Positions 37,782 through 45,665 of a stretch of 64,000 nucleotides of DNA are shown piece by piece. This DNA comes from CAVQJU01 sp963729215 (lineage in GTDB: Bacteria; Acidobacteriota; Vicinamibacteria; Vicinamibacterales; CAVVIG01). Every line of letters begins with the position of its first letter. Positions within the stretch are counted from its first letter, which is position 1. The DNA is taken from contig CAVSND010000023.1 in assembly GCA_963729215.1 (NCBI GenBank), forward strand, positions 434,001-498,000, read 5' to 3'. The notes below the pieces were generated by a model, which was not told where the DNA came from, made no database searches, and saw nothing but the letters and a program-made list of their open reading frames with translations. The position numbers and the translations under genes are program-made.

Positions 37782-38662
37782 GCATCGAATCCCTTCGCGC
37801 CGACATCGTCGAGGTCGGCCGTCGCATGTACGCGCGCGGATATACCGCCAGCAACGACGGCAACATCAGTGTGCGGGTCGGCGACGACCGCCTGCTCATG
37901 ACTCCCAAGAGCGTGTGCAAGGGATTCATGACGCCCGACATGATGTGCGTCACGGACCTGACGGGCAAGAAAATCCAGGGCGACCGGGATCCGTCCTCCG
38001 AGATGCTGATGCACCTCGAGGTGTACCGCCAGCGGCCTGATGTGAAAGCCGTCGTCCACGCGCACCCGCCGACGGCGACGGGCTTTGCCGTCGCGGGGAT
38101 TCCGCTGGATCGCGCGGTTCTGGCCGAAGTGTTGACGACGCTCGGCAGCATTCCGCTGGCCGAGTACGCCACCCCGTCCACCGCGGAGCTCCCGGATGCG
38201 GTCCGGAAGTACATCAAAGCGCACGACGGCATGCTGCTGGCCAACCACGGCGCGCTGACGGTTGGCGGCGACCTGTTCTCCGCGTACTACAAGATGGAGA
38301 CGATCGAGCACTTCGCGAAGATCAGCCTCGTGGCGCGGATGCTCGGCGGCGAGAACCTGATTTCGCGCGAAGAAGTGGTGCGGCTGCAGGGGCTGAGAGG
38401 AACGTACGGCATCCAGGCGCCCGCGCCGATCTGCCTGGACCCGGATGTGACGCTCGGACCCGGCCAGACCGCTCAAGTTGTCGTCGCCGGCGGTGACGAT
38501 GCGACCTGTCAGACCGTTCAGGCGCCGGCCGGCAGCGGATCCCGGCTGGTGCCCGACCTCATCGACGCGCGCCGACGAGGCGCAGGTGACGAAGCGGAAA
38601 TTCGGTTAACATACCGCGAACTCTCCGCGCTGATAGAAGACGCGATCAGGAATCTGCGATAG
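37778..38662 (+). CDS. class II aldolase/adducin-family aldolase with encapsulation-peptide-like tail
   Basis: 294 residues. The zinc aldolase fold shows GYTASNDGNISVRV, LMTPKSVCKGFM, SSEMLMHLEVYRQ, VVHAHPPTATGFAV and LLANHGALTVGG, as in L-fuculose- or rhamnulose-phosphate aldolases that release lactaldehyde. About 80 residues follow the core; they end in an amphipathic helix, YRELSALIEDAIRNLR, after a low-complexity linker, the usual make-up of a microcompartment encapsulation peptide. ATG 37778 overlaps the upstream stop. The exact sugar phosphate is unknown. Confidence 0.85.
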   Translation: MSIESLRADIVEVGRRMYARGYTASNDGNISVRVGDDRLLMTPKSVCKGFMTPDMMCVTDLTGKKIQGDRDPSSEMLMHLEVYRQRPDVKAVVHAHPPTATGFAVAGIPLDRAVLAEVLTTLGSIPLAEYATPSTAELPDAVRKYIKAHDGMLLANHGALTVGGDLFSAYYKMETIEHFAKISLVARMLGGENLISREEVVRLQGLRGTYGIQAPAPICLDPDVTLGPGQTAQVVVAGGDDATCQTVQAPAGSGSRLVPDLIDARRRGAGDEAEIRLTYRELSALIEDAIRNLR

Positions 38663-38743
38663 GGCGAGAAGCGCAAGGCTGAGGGCTGATTGGACGCAGC
38701 TCTCCGCCCCTGGCTTCGCGCTCCAGCTCTTAAGGAGACACCA

Positions 38744-39037
38744 ATGGGTGAGGCGCTCGGGATGGTGGAAACGAAAGGTCTCGTCGCGATGATCGAGGCA
38801 GCCGATGCCATGGTCAAGGCGGCGAAGGTCACGCTGGTCGGCTGGGAGAAGATCGGCGCCGGCTACGTGACGGCCATTGTCCGCGGCGACGTCGCGGCCG
38901 TGAAGGCGGCTACCGATGCGGGCGCCGCTGCCGCGAGGCGTGTGGGCGAGCTGGTGTCGGTCCATGTGATTCCGCGTCCGCATGCGAACCTCGAAGACGT
39001 GCTGCCGATCGGCAAAGCGTCCAGCGCGAAAGCCTGA
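38744..39037 (+). CDS. BMC-domain hexameric shell protein (BMC-H)
   Basis: 97 residues, the size of PduA/CcmK. ALGMVETKGLVAMIEAADAMVKAA, VGWEKIGAGYVTAIVRGDVAAVKAA and VHVIPRPHANLEDVLP are the canonical BMC blocks. It forms the facets of the microcompartment shell. AAGGAG at 38732-38737 sets the ATG. The pore loop reads KIGAG. Confidence 0.95.
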   Translation: MGEALGMVETKGLVAMIEAADAMVKAAKVTLVGWEKIGAGYVTAIVRGDVAAVKAATDAGAAAARRVGELVSVHVIPRPHANLEDVLPIGKASSAKA

Positions 39038-39076
39038 GAACGGGTGGCCGCATTGCGCCTGATAAAGGAGCGCTGA

Positions 39077-39349
39077 GTGCTCCTGGCAAAAATTGTGGGG
39101 ACAGTGGTAGCGACCCGGAAGGATCCCCGGCTGGTCAGCAACAAGCTGCTCATCGCGCGTCCCATGGATCCGCGCGGAAAACCCGAGGGCGGTTACCTCG
39201 TGGCCGTGGACACCGTAGATGCGGGCGTCGGCGAAACGGTCCTCATCGTCAGCGGCAGTTCGGCGCGCATGGCGTCCGGCCTGAAGGACTGTCCCGTGGA
39301 TGCGGCCGTCGTCGGAATCATCGACAACATCGAGCTCAGCGAAACGTAA
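39077..39349 (+). CDS. EutN/CcmL-family pentameric shell protein 1 (BMC-P)
   Basis: 90 residues starting LLAKIVGTVVATRKDP and ending DAAVVGIIDNIEL, the EutN/CcmL frame. Such pentamers close the shell vertices. GTG start with AAAGGAG in front. It is the first of three paralogues in tandem. Confidence 0.93.
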   Translation: MLLAKIVGTVVATRKDPRLVSNKLLIARPMDPRGKPEGGYLVAVDTVDAGVGETVLIVSGSSARMASGLKDCPVDAAVVGIIDNIELSET

Positions 39350-39358
39350 CGACCGAAA

Positions 39359-39384
39359 ACGAGCCACGAGCCACGGACGAGAAC
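39359..39384 (+). repeat. ACGAGCC-word repeat between two BMC-P genes
   Basis: ACGAGCCACGAGCCACGG is the same word found before and inside hrpB. It takes up the whole spacer and leaves no ribosome site before the next ATG except GGACGAGAAC. Confidence 0.6.
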
Positions 39385-39651
39385 ATGCAGATTGCCAAGG
39401 TCGTCGGTGACGTGGTCGCAACCCGCAAGGACGAGAACCTGGCGGGTCTCAAGCTGCTGATCCTTCAGCCCTTGACGCCGGCCGGCGAGGCGGTCGGACG
39501 GACCCTCGTCGCCGTCGATTCGGCCGGGGCGGGAGTCGGCGAGACGGTGTTCTTCGTGCGTGGCAAGGAAGCGAGTTTTCCGTTCTATCCCGTCGAAGCC
39601 CCCGTTGATGCCGGCATCGTCGGTATCGTCGATCATTGGGATCTGGGTTGA
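39385..39651 (+). CDS. EutN/CcmL-family pentameric shell protein 2 (BMC-P)
   Basis: 88 residues: MQIAKVVGDVVATRKDENL, GRTLVAVDSAGAGVGETVFFVRG and APVDAGIVGIVDHWDL. It differs from paralogues 1 and 3 mainly in the 55-70 loop (KEASFPFYPVE), so the three may occupy different vertices. Confidence 0.93.
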   Translation: MQIAKVVGDVVATRKDENLAGLKLLILQPLTPAGEAVGRTLVAVDSAGAGVGETVFFVRGKEASFPFYPVEAPVDAGIVGIVDHWDLG

Positions 39652-39655
39652 GCGC

Positions 39656-39934
39656 ATGCAGATTGCCAGAGTGATCGGTACCGTCGTGTCGACACAGAAG
39701 CACGCGAAGTTTCACGGCGCCAAGCTGATGCTGGTGCAGCCGCTCGGTATCGATGACGCGCCCCGCGGCGTGGCGCTGCTGGCGGTGGACGGCGTCGGAG
39801 CGGGTGTGCACGAAAAGGTGCTGATTGTTCTCGAAGGGCGGGCTGCCGGCGAAGCGCTCGGCCGCAAGGCCGCGCCCGTAGACGCCGCGATCATCGGGAT
39901 CATCGATCAGGTCGACGTACATGGAGATCTCTGA
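39656..39934 (+). CDS. EutN/CcmL-family pentameric shell protein 3 (BMC-P)
   Basis: 92 residues: MQIARVIGTVVSTQKHAKF, LLAVDGVGAGVHEKVLIVLEG and APVDAAIIGIIDQVDV. ATG 39656 lies 4 bases after the previous stop. The 3' end overlaps the next gene by 14 bases, implying tight co-expression with the Cys-rich protein. Confidence 0.93.
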   Translation: MQIARVIGTVVSTQKHAKFHGAKLMLVQPLGIDDAPRGVALLAVDGVGAGVHEKVLIVLEGRAAGEALGRKAAPVDAAIIGIIDQVDVHGDL

Positions 39935-40151
39935 CCAGGAACTGCGAGCGCTCGTCCGCGACGCGATCGCCCGGCATGGCCGCGCGACCGCCGGCGCCGC
40001 CGAGCCTGCCGGATCAGCCGCCATTGCCCGGATTGACGGCAGCCATGCCCGGTTTCCGCTCGCTGGCGGAAGCGCGGACGACGGTCAGTGCCTGATCGAG
40101 CCGGCCGTTCGCTGTAACCACTGCGGCTACTGTCAGTCGCTCGGCCATTGA
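39921..40151 (+). CDS. small Cys-rich BMC-associated protein with encapsulation-peptide-like N-terminus
   Basis: 76 residues. Residues 3-20 (ISDQELRALVRDAIARHG) form an amphipathic helix close to the aldolase tail (ELxALxxDAI in both). A linker of about 35 residues leads to a C-terminal CLIEPAVRCNHCGYCQSLGH with C57, C65, C68, C71 and H67/H76, a CxxCxxC pattern able to hold an iron-sulfur cluster or zinc. It overlaps BMC-P 3 and its stop overlaps the nth TTG. I infer a luminal cargo protein; no biochemical role can be assigned. Confidence 0.7.
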   Translation: MEISDQELRALVRDAIARHGRATAGAAEPAGSAAIARIDGSHARFPLAGGSADDGQCLIEPAVRCNHCGYCQSLGH

Positions 40152-40855
40152 GCCCGCGTCGCCGTTCTGTCCGGGCCAGGCCGGCCGGGACCGCCCGTCA
40201 TGTCGGTCCCGTCATGCGCACCCTCGCGCGCGAGATTGACGGCCTCGAACTTCCAGCTGTCGAGAAAATTTCCGAAGCGAGCCAGGAAGATCCGTTTCAA
40301 GTGCTGATCAGCACGCTGCTGTCCGCGCGGACGCAGGACGCCACGACGGCCGCGGCGTCCGCGCGGTTGTTCAAGGTGGCGCGGACGCCCCGCACGATGG
40401 GGGCGCTTTCCGTGAAGCAGATCGAGCGGCTCATCTATCCCGTCAGCTTCTACCGTCACAAAGCCCGGCACGTGAAGGCCACGTGCCGGATTCTTGTCGA
40501 TCGATTCGGGAGCCGCGTGCCGGGGACCATGGAAGAACTGCTCACGCTTCCCGGCGTCGGCAGAAAGACGGCGAACCTGGTTCTGATTCTCGCATTCAAG
40601 AGCGCGCGGAACATCTGCGTGGACACGCACGTGCACCGCATTTCCAATCGGCTCGGATGGGTAAACACGAGGACGCCTGACGAGACGGAGCAGGCGCTCT
40701 ATGCCGCCACGGCTTCACGGTGGTGGCCGTCGATTAATCTGTACCTCGTGACCTGGGGCCAGAACGTCTGCAGGCCCATGTACCCGCGCTGCGGCGCCTG
40801 CATGATTCGCGAGTTCTGCCCGAAGATTGGCGTCACTCGGGAGGGGAGATCGTGA
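40148..40855 (+). CDS. nth: endonuclease III (Nth)
   Basis: DNA glycosylase/AP lyase for oxidised pyrimidines. The helix-hairpin-helix TLPGVGRKTANLVL has the catalytic lysine, VDTHVHRISNRLGW the catalytic aspartate, and CRPMYPRCGACMIREFC the four [4Fe-4S] cysteines (C-x6-C-x2-C-x5-C). 235 residues from a TTG (TTGA overlap); a later ATG at residue 23 is a possible true start. Confidence 0.95.
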   Translation: MSPRRRSVRARPAGTARHVGPVMRTLAREIDGLELPAVEKISEASQEDPFQVLISTLLSARTQDATTAAASARLFKVARTPRTMGALSVKQIERLIYPVSFYRHKARHVKATCRILVDRFGSRVPGTMEELLTLPGVGRKTANLVLILAFKSARNICVDTHVHRISNRLGWVNTRTPDETEQALYAATASRWWPSINLYLVTWGQNVCRPMYPRCGACMIREFCPKIGVTREGRS

Positions 40856-40857
40856 CG

Positions 40858-41400
40858 ATGGTCCGGAGCCGGGTGCTGGCCGTCCTGCTGGTGGCGTCGC
40901 TCGCCGCCGGCGTGAAACCGGCCGCCGGTCAGCAAAGCGGTCCGGTCGTTGTTGTCGAGACGAGCGCCGGCGCTTTTGCTTTCGAGACGTTTCCGGACGA
41001 GGCGCCGAAGACGGTCGCGCACATTCTCGAGCTCGTCAAGGCGGGTTTTTACGACGGCCAGCGATTCCATCGGGCGATTCCTGGATTCGTCGTGCAATGG
41101 GGCGACCCTCAGACGCGGAACCTCGAAAAATCCGCGGACTGGGGGAGAGGCGACGCCGCGTCGAGTGGCAAGCCGATTGGCCTCTCCGAAATGAGCAAGA
41201 GGCGGCTGAATGTCAAAGGTGCGGTGGGCGTGGCCCACATGGGCGATCCGTCGAAAGCCGACAGCCAGATCTATGTGACGCTGGCGAACCGTCCGGATCT
41301 GAACGGCCGATACACCGTGTTCGGACGGCTCATCGCCGGCGCCGACGTTCCCGATCGTATCCAGAAGGACGACCTCATCACGCGGATGTACGTGCGTTAG
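40858..41400 (+). CDS. exported cyclophilin-type peptidyl-prolyl isomerase
   Basis: 180 residues with a signal peptide (about 1-24). The cyclophilin core reads TSAGAFAFETFPDEAPKTVA, FYDGQRFHRAIPGFVVQWGD, VGVAHMGDPSKADSQIYVTL and YTVFGRLIAGADV. GAGGGGAG at 40841-40848 is 9 bases from ATG 40858, so this start is preferred over GTG 40852. The gene end overlaps the convergent DUF72 gene by 23 bases. Confidence 0.9.
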   Translation: MVRSRVLAVLLVASLAAGVKPAAGQQSGPVVVVETSAGAFAFETFPDEAPKTVAHILELVKAGFYDGQRFHRAIPGFVVQWGDPQTRNLEKSADWGRGDAASSGKPIGLSEMSKRRLNVKGAVGVAHMGDPSKADSQIYVTLANRPDLNGRYTVFGRLIAGADVPDRIQKDDLITRMYVR

Positions 41401-42352
41401 CAGGCGCTCCGACGACCGCAGGATACTCCGAGAGAAATTCCTTTCGATACTCCCCCTCGAGCGGTTCGCCGAGCTGTTTCTTGATCATCGCCGCGTTGGC
41501 GACCGATTTCGCCGAGAAGTGGTTGTTGGTGTAGAGGTAGAGCTTCTTCACCAGTTGCCGCGCGGCTTCGGCGGTTTCGACGAACTCGCTGACTTCGGGC
41601 GCGGTGTAGAGGTAGTTGTAGCGGTCCTCGGTTTTCTCGTGCGTCCACCATTCCTTGGCGTTCCGCCCGTGAAGCCGCATGTAGTAGAGCCCCTCCACGT
41701 TCGGCAGGAAGTTCTGTTTGATCGACAGCCGGAACTTCGGCTCGTCGATCTGAACCCAGGCGGATCCGAACGGGTTGAGCAGCGCCAACGTGTCTCCGAC
41801 AGCATCGCTCCAGCTGCTGTGGCGCAGTTCGACGGCCACGCGGTAATCCTGAAAGGCCTGGAGGAGCCACTGCAGATAGTCGCGCGAGGCCGGGCTGTCC
41901 TTGAAGCTTGGGGGAAACTGCGCGAGCAGCGCGCCCAGCTTGCCGCTCGAGGCCAGCGGCTCGATCCCGCTCCGGAACGCGTCCAGGTCCGACTCGTTGG
42001 GGCGCGCGAGTTCGTCGAGGAGTGCCTGACCGCCCTCCCCCGAGGGTATGCCCCGGACGAACGCCTCCTTGAACATCTTCGGATGCGTGAATTTCTGATA
42101 CAGCTTGATTGAGAATTCGAAGCCTGCCGGCGTCCGCTGCGCCCAGCCTCGACAGACCTCGGCTCTCGGCTGACCGTAGAAGGTCGAGTTCACCTCGACC
42201 GTGTTGAAGTGTTCGGCGTAGAACGCCAGCTCGTCGAAGCCTTTTGAGCGGCCTCGAGACGGCGGATAGAAAATGCCGTTCCACGTGCCCCGTCCCGACG
42301 GATAGTTCCAGCCGCTCGTCCCGATGCGAAGGTCGGACGTGCCCATCGACAT
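41378..42352 (-). CDS. DUF72-family TIM-barrel protein
   Basis: 324 residues: RIGTSGWNYPSGRGTWNGIFYP, FNTVEVNSTFYGQP, GALLAQFPPSF, VAVELRHSSW and YYMRLHGRNAKEWW are DUF72 (YecE-like) blocks. The function is unknown. It starts divergently from queE. Confidence 0.9.
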   Translation of the reverse strand: MSMGTSDLRIGTSGWNYPSGRGTWNGIFYPPSRGRSKGFDELAFYAEHFNTVEVNSTFYGQPRAEVCRGWAQRTPAGFEFSIKLYQKFTHPKMFKEAFVRGIPSGEGGQALLDELARPNESDLDAFRSGIEPLASSGKLGALLAQFPPSFKDSPASRDYLQWLLQAFQDYRVAVELRHSSWSDAVGDTLALLNPFGSAWVQIDEPKFRLSIKQNFLPNVEGLYYMRLHGRNAKEWWTHEKTEDRYNYLYTAPEVSEFVETAEAARQLVKKLYLYTNNHFSAKSVANAAMIKKQLGEPLEGEYRKEFLSEYPAVVGAPANARTSA

Positions 42353-42357
42353 AGAAT
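42352..42357 (+). promoter_or_regulatory. candidate -10 TAGAAT for queE
   Basis: TAGAAT lies 12 bases before the queE ATG, between divergent genes, giving a leader of only about 6 bases. No clear -35. Confidence 0.3.
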
Positions 42358-42369
42358 AGTGAGAGACGC

Positions 42370-43011
42370 ATGCTGACGGTCAACGAAATCTTCCATTCGA
42401 TTCAGGGCGAATCGACGCGCGCCGGCGACCGGTGCGTGTTCGTCCGGCTGACGGCCTGCGATCTCCGCTGTACCTGGTGCGACACGCCGTATGCCTTTCA
42501 CGAGGGGCGGAAGATGTCGATCGACGATGTGCTGTCGGTCGTCGAGGCTTACGGGTGTCCTCTGGTCGAAATCACCGGCGGCGAACCGCTCCTGCAGGAG
42601 GGCGTCTACGAACTGATGGAGCGCCTGCTCGCGGCCGGCCATACCGTGCTGCTGGAAACGGGAGGACACCGGCCGATCGATCGTGTGCCGGCAGACGTCG
42701 TGAAGATCGTCGACGTCAAGTGTCCGGGGAGCGGCGAAGCCGACAAGAACTGCTGGGGCAATCTCGATCGGCTCGCGGCGCACGACGAGGTCAAGTTCGT
42801 GGTGCTCGATCGGGCCGACTACGAGTTCGCACGCGACGTCCTGACGCGCACGCAGTTGCCATCGCGCGCCGCGGCGATCCTGTTTTCGCCGGTGCACGGC
42901 CAGCTGGATCCGAAAACCCTGTCGGAATGGGTCATCGCCGATCGCCTGCCCGTCCGCGTGCAGCTTCAACTCCACAAGCTCATATGGTCGCCAACCACTC
43001 GCGGCGTATGA
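42370..43011 (+). CDS. queE: 7-carboxy-7-deazaguanine synthase QueE
   Basis: Radical SAM enzyme of queuosine precursor synthesis. FHSIQGESTRAGDRCVFVRL leads to the cluster motif C30-x3-C34-x2-C37 (CDLRCTWC); EITGGEPLLQEG and VDVKCPGSGEADKN follow. 213 residues. The next gene downstream is queC, the enzyme that uses its product. Confidence 0.95.
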   Translation: MLTVNEIFHSIQGESTRAGDRCVFVRLTACDLRCTWCDTPYAFHEGRKMSIDDVLSVVEAYGCPLVEITGGEPLLQEGVYELMERLLAAGHTVLLETGGHRPIDRVPADVVKIVDVKCPGSGEADKNCWGNLDRLAAHDEVKFVVLDRADYEFARDVLTRTQLPSRAAAILFSPVHGQLDPKTLSEWVIADRLPVRVQLQLHKLIWSPTTRGV

Positions 43012-43012
43012 G

Positions 43013-43118
43013 CATCTGGTCATGTCGTCATCTGGTCATCTGATCATCGTTTTGAAATCTTGAGATTGATCAAATGATTCAACGATGACCAGATAACAGA
43101 TGACAAGATGACCAAATG
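43013..43118. repeat. GTCATCTG/GATGACCA inverted word element, copy 3
   Basis: The left arm (43013-43053) and right arm (43081-43118) are a more degenerate version of copy 1, with a 27-base AT-rich loop. The queC ATG is the last few bases of the right arm. Confidence 0.75.
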
Positions 43119-43787
43119 GATGCGGTAGTGCTCCTCAGCGGCGGTCTCGATTCGTACACGGCGGCCGCAATCGCGAAGGCCGACGGGTTCGCCCTGAACG
43201 CCCTGACCATTCACTACGGCCAGCGGCATGCCCGGGAGGTCGAGGCGGCCCGGTTGGTGGGCCGGTCGCTCGGTGTCGCGCGTCACCAGGAATTGAGCGT
43301 CGACTTGCGCGGGATTGGCGGGTCGTCGCTCACCGCGGATATCGATGTTCCGCGCGACCGGGACCTGTCGGATGAAGGAATCCCGTCCACCTACGTCCCG
43401 GCGCGGAACACGGTTTTCCTGTCGCTTGCCCTCGGTTGGGCCGAGGCTCTCGACGCCCGAGATATCATCATCGGCGTCAACGCGCTCGACTATTCCGGCT
43501 ACCCGGATTGCCGCCCGGCGTTCATTCACGCCTTTGAGGCGCTCGCGGCGGTCGCGACTCGTGCCGGCGTCGAGGGCGCGCGTTTTCACGTCCACACGCC
43601 GCTGATTCACATGACGAAGGCGGAGATCATCCGTAAGGGTCTCGACCTGGGCCTCGACTACGGGCTCACGCACAGCTGTTACGACCCGTTGCCATCCGGG
43701 ACGCCGTGCGGCCGTTGCGATAGCTGTGTCTTGCGCGCGAGAGGATTTCTCGAAGCGGGCGTCATCGACCCGCTTCTTCTGGGCTAG
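43116..43787 (+). CDS. queC: 7-cyano-7-deazaguanine synthase QueC
   Basis: Converts carboxydeazaguanine to preQ0 with ATP and ammonia. The PP-loop is LLSGGLDSYTAAAIA; YVPARNTVFLSLA and the zinc cysteines near the end (CYDPLPSGTPCGRCDSC) complete the family pattern. 223 residues. No ribosome site is seen ahead of the ATG at the edge of the word element. Confidence 0.95.
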   Translation: MDAVVLLSGGLDSYTAAAIAKADGFALNALTIHYGQRHAREVEAARLVGRSLGVARHQELSVDLRGIGGSSLTADIDVPRDRDLSDEGIPSTYVPARNTVFLSLALGWAEALDARDIIIGVNALDYSGYPDCRPAFIHAFEALAAVATRAGVEGARFHVHTPLIHMTKAEIIRKGLDLGLDYGLTHSCYDPLPSGTPCGRCDSCVLRARGFLEAGVIDPLLLG

Positions 43788-43793
43788 ACTTTT

Positions 43794-45665
43794 TTGAAGC
43801 TGTCGTTACGATTTCTTCGCACTCAGCCCATTCTCCGGCAGGTCGCCGTGGCAGCGGTTCTCCTGCTGCTGCCCGTCGTCGTCGCCGCGGTCTGGTCCGG
43901 CAATCGGCTGCGTCTCGAACGCGCGGACGAAGTCGAGGCCGAGGCAGGCCGCCTCGCGACGACTGCGTCGGCGCTGCTCGCCGAGTATTTTGCGAGTCTC
44001 GACGGCATGGCGTCACTTCTGGTGCGGCACCCGGCCGTGGTCGCTATGGACGCTGGAGCGGCCCGGCCCGTGTTCGCCAGGCTCCTCGGCGAACAGCCAC
44101 TGCTGAGCAACGTCGTGCTGCGCGACGCCAACGCGCGCCTCGTGTTGACGATGGTCGAGGGAGGGGCCGCTGGCCTGCCGCCGGCGCCCGTCATCGTGCA
44201 GGTGCTCCAGACCGGACGCCCCGCCGTCAGTCAGGTCGAAGTGGGCCCCCTGACTCGAAGGCCCCTGGTGATGCTGGCCTATCCAATGCCGACGGGAGAT
44301 GGTTCCACCGGCGTCGCTGGTGTCCTCGGTATCAGCCTCAACCTCGAGCGGCTGGAGCGACTGTTTGCCAGCCTGTCGCTGCCGAGCGGTTCGATCGTCA
44401 CGCTCGTCGACCGCAACGGACGGGTGATAGCGCGAAGCCAGGACAGCGCAAAATTCATCGGCGCGCAGTTCGGACCGCCGCGCGAGCCGAAGGACGTGCC
44501 GCGCACGTTTCTTCTGAAGGAAGTGGACGGGGTCGAGCGGTTCCACGGCAACGCCGTCATCGACCGCGGCCCGTGGCTGCTGAGCGTCGCCATTCCGCGA
44601 AGCGAGGTCTTCGCGCGCGTCGCGCCGACATACCGCAGAAACATCCTGCTCCTGTCCGTCACGGCTCTGCTCCTCGTGGCACTCGGCGTCTGGCTGGCAC
44701 GTCGGTTCGTGCACGACCTCACGCAGCTCCGGAGCGCCGCCGTGCGCATCGCCGGCGGTGATCTGTCGCCTCCCGACGTCAGCCTGTCGTCCAACCTCGA
44801 GCTCGCAGAAGTGCAGGACGCCTTCGCAAACATGGCGCTCCGCCTGCGCGACGCCCGCGATGCCCTCGATCGTCAGTTCGAGCAGGAGCGCAAGATGCGC
44901 GAGATGCTCCAGTCGCTGCAGCGGCAGGTCGTCCGGCAGGAACGCCTGACGGCCGTGGGCCTCCTCGTGTCCGGCGTCGCCCACGAGCTCAACAACCCGC
45001 TGCAGGCGATCCTTGGCACCGTGGAGCTGCTCGAACGTCACCGCGATCTGCCGCCCGAGGTGCTGACGGAAATTTCGTTCGTCAAAACGCAAAGCGGCCG
45101 GGCGCGGGAGATCATCAGAAACCTCTCTCGCTTCAGCAACCAGCAGCCCGGGCCTGAAACACTCGTAGACATGCGAGACGTCATCGCCGAGGTCGTCCAG
45201 CTCCGCACGGTCGATCTCGCCAAGGCGTCGATCGCGCTCGACATCGAGGCGTCTTCGGTTCGAAAGGTCAACGCCAACTTCACGGAGCTCGAGCAGGTGA
45301 CGCTCAATTTCGTCATCAACGCGCAGCAGGCCATCGAGGCGGCCCAGCGGTCCCCGGGCCGGATTCTCATCCGTCTCATCGATAGCGGCCGGAACGTGCG
45401 CCTCGAGGTGGCGGACAACGGCCCGGGCGTGCGGCCGGACGATGAGCCGAAGCTGTTCCAGCCCTTCTTCACGACGAAGCCCGTCGGGAAGGGCACCGGG
45501 CTCGGGCTGTCCGTGAGTTACGGCATCATCGATTCGTACGGCGGCGCGATCGGCTACCTGAGGAACGACTGGGGAGGCGCCACGTTCTTCTTCGAGTTGT
45601 CGGCCGCGGACAGCCAGTCGCCGGATACGGGGAGTACGAATGACCGCACGGCTGTACTACGCTGA
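43794..45665 (+). CDS. membrane sensor histidine kinase (extracytoplasmic sensor-HAMP-HisKA-HATPase)
   Basis: 623 residues. A membrane segment near 20-40 and another near 285-305 enclose a dCACHE-like sensor domain (VTLVDRNGRVIARSQD). HAMP, a coiled-coil, the H-box with H397 (VAHELNNPLQ), and ATPase boxes N and G (VADNGPGVRP, KGTGLGLSVSYGI) follow. No receiver gene is adjacent, so it is an orphan kinase. The TTG start lies 6 bases after queC. Confidence 0.85.
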   Translation: MKLSLRFLRTQPILRQVAVAAVLLLLPVVVAAVWSGNRLRLERADEVEAEAGRLATTASALLAEYFASLDGMASLLVRHPAVVAMDAGAARPVFARLLGEQPLLSNVVLRDANARLVLTMVEGGAAGLPPAPVIVQVLQTGRPAVSQVEVGPLTRRPLVMLAYPMPTGDGSTGVAGVLGISLNLERLERLFASLSLPSGSIVTLVDRNGRVIARSQDSAKFIGAQFGPPREPKDVPRTFLLKEVDGVERFHGNAVIDRGPWLLSVAIPRSEVFARVAPTYRRNILLLSVTALLLVALGVWLARRFVHDLTQLRSAAVRIAGGDLSPPDVSLSSNLELAEVQDAFANMALRLRDARDALDRQFEQERKMREMLQSLQRQVVRQERLTAVGLLVSGVAHELNNPLQAILGTVELLERHRDLPPEVLTEISFVKTQSGRAREIIRNLSRFSNQQPGPETLVDMRDVIAEVVQLRTVDLAKASIALDIEASSVRKVNANFTELEQVTLNFVINAQQAIEAAQRSPGRILIRLIDSGRNVRLEVADNGPGVRPDDEPKLFQPFFTTKPVGKGTGLGLSVSYGIIDSYGGAIGYLRNDWGGATFFFELSAADSQSPDTGSTNDRTAVLR

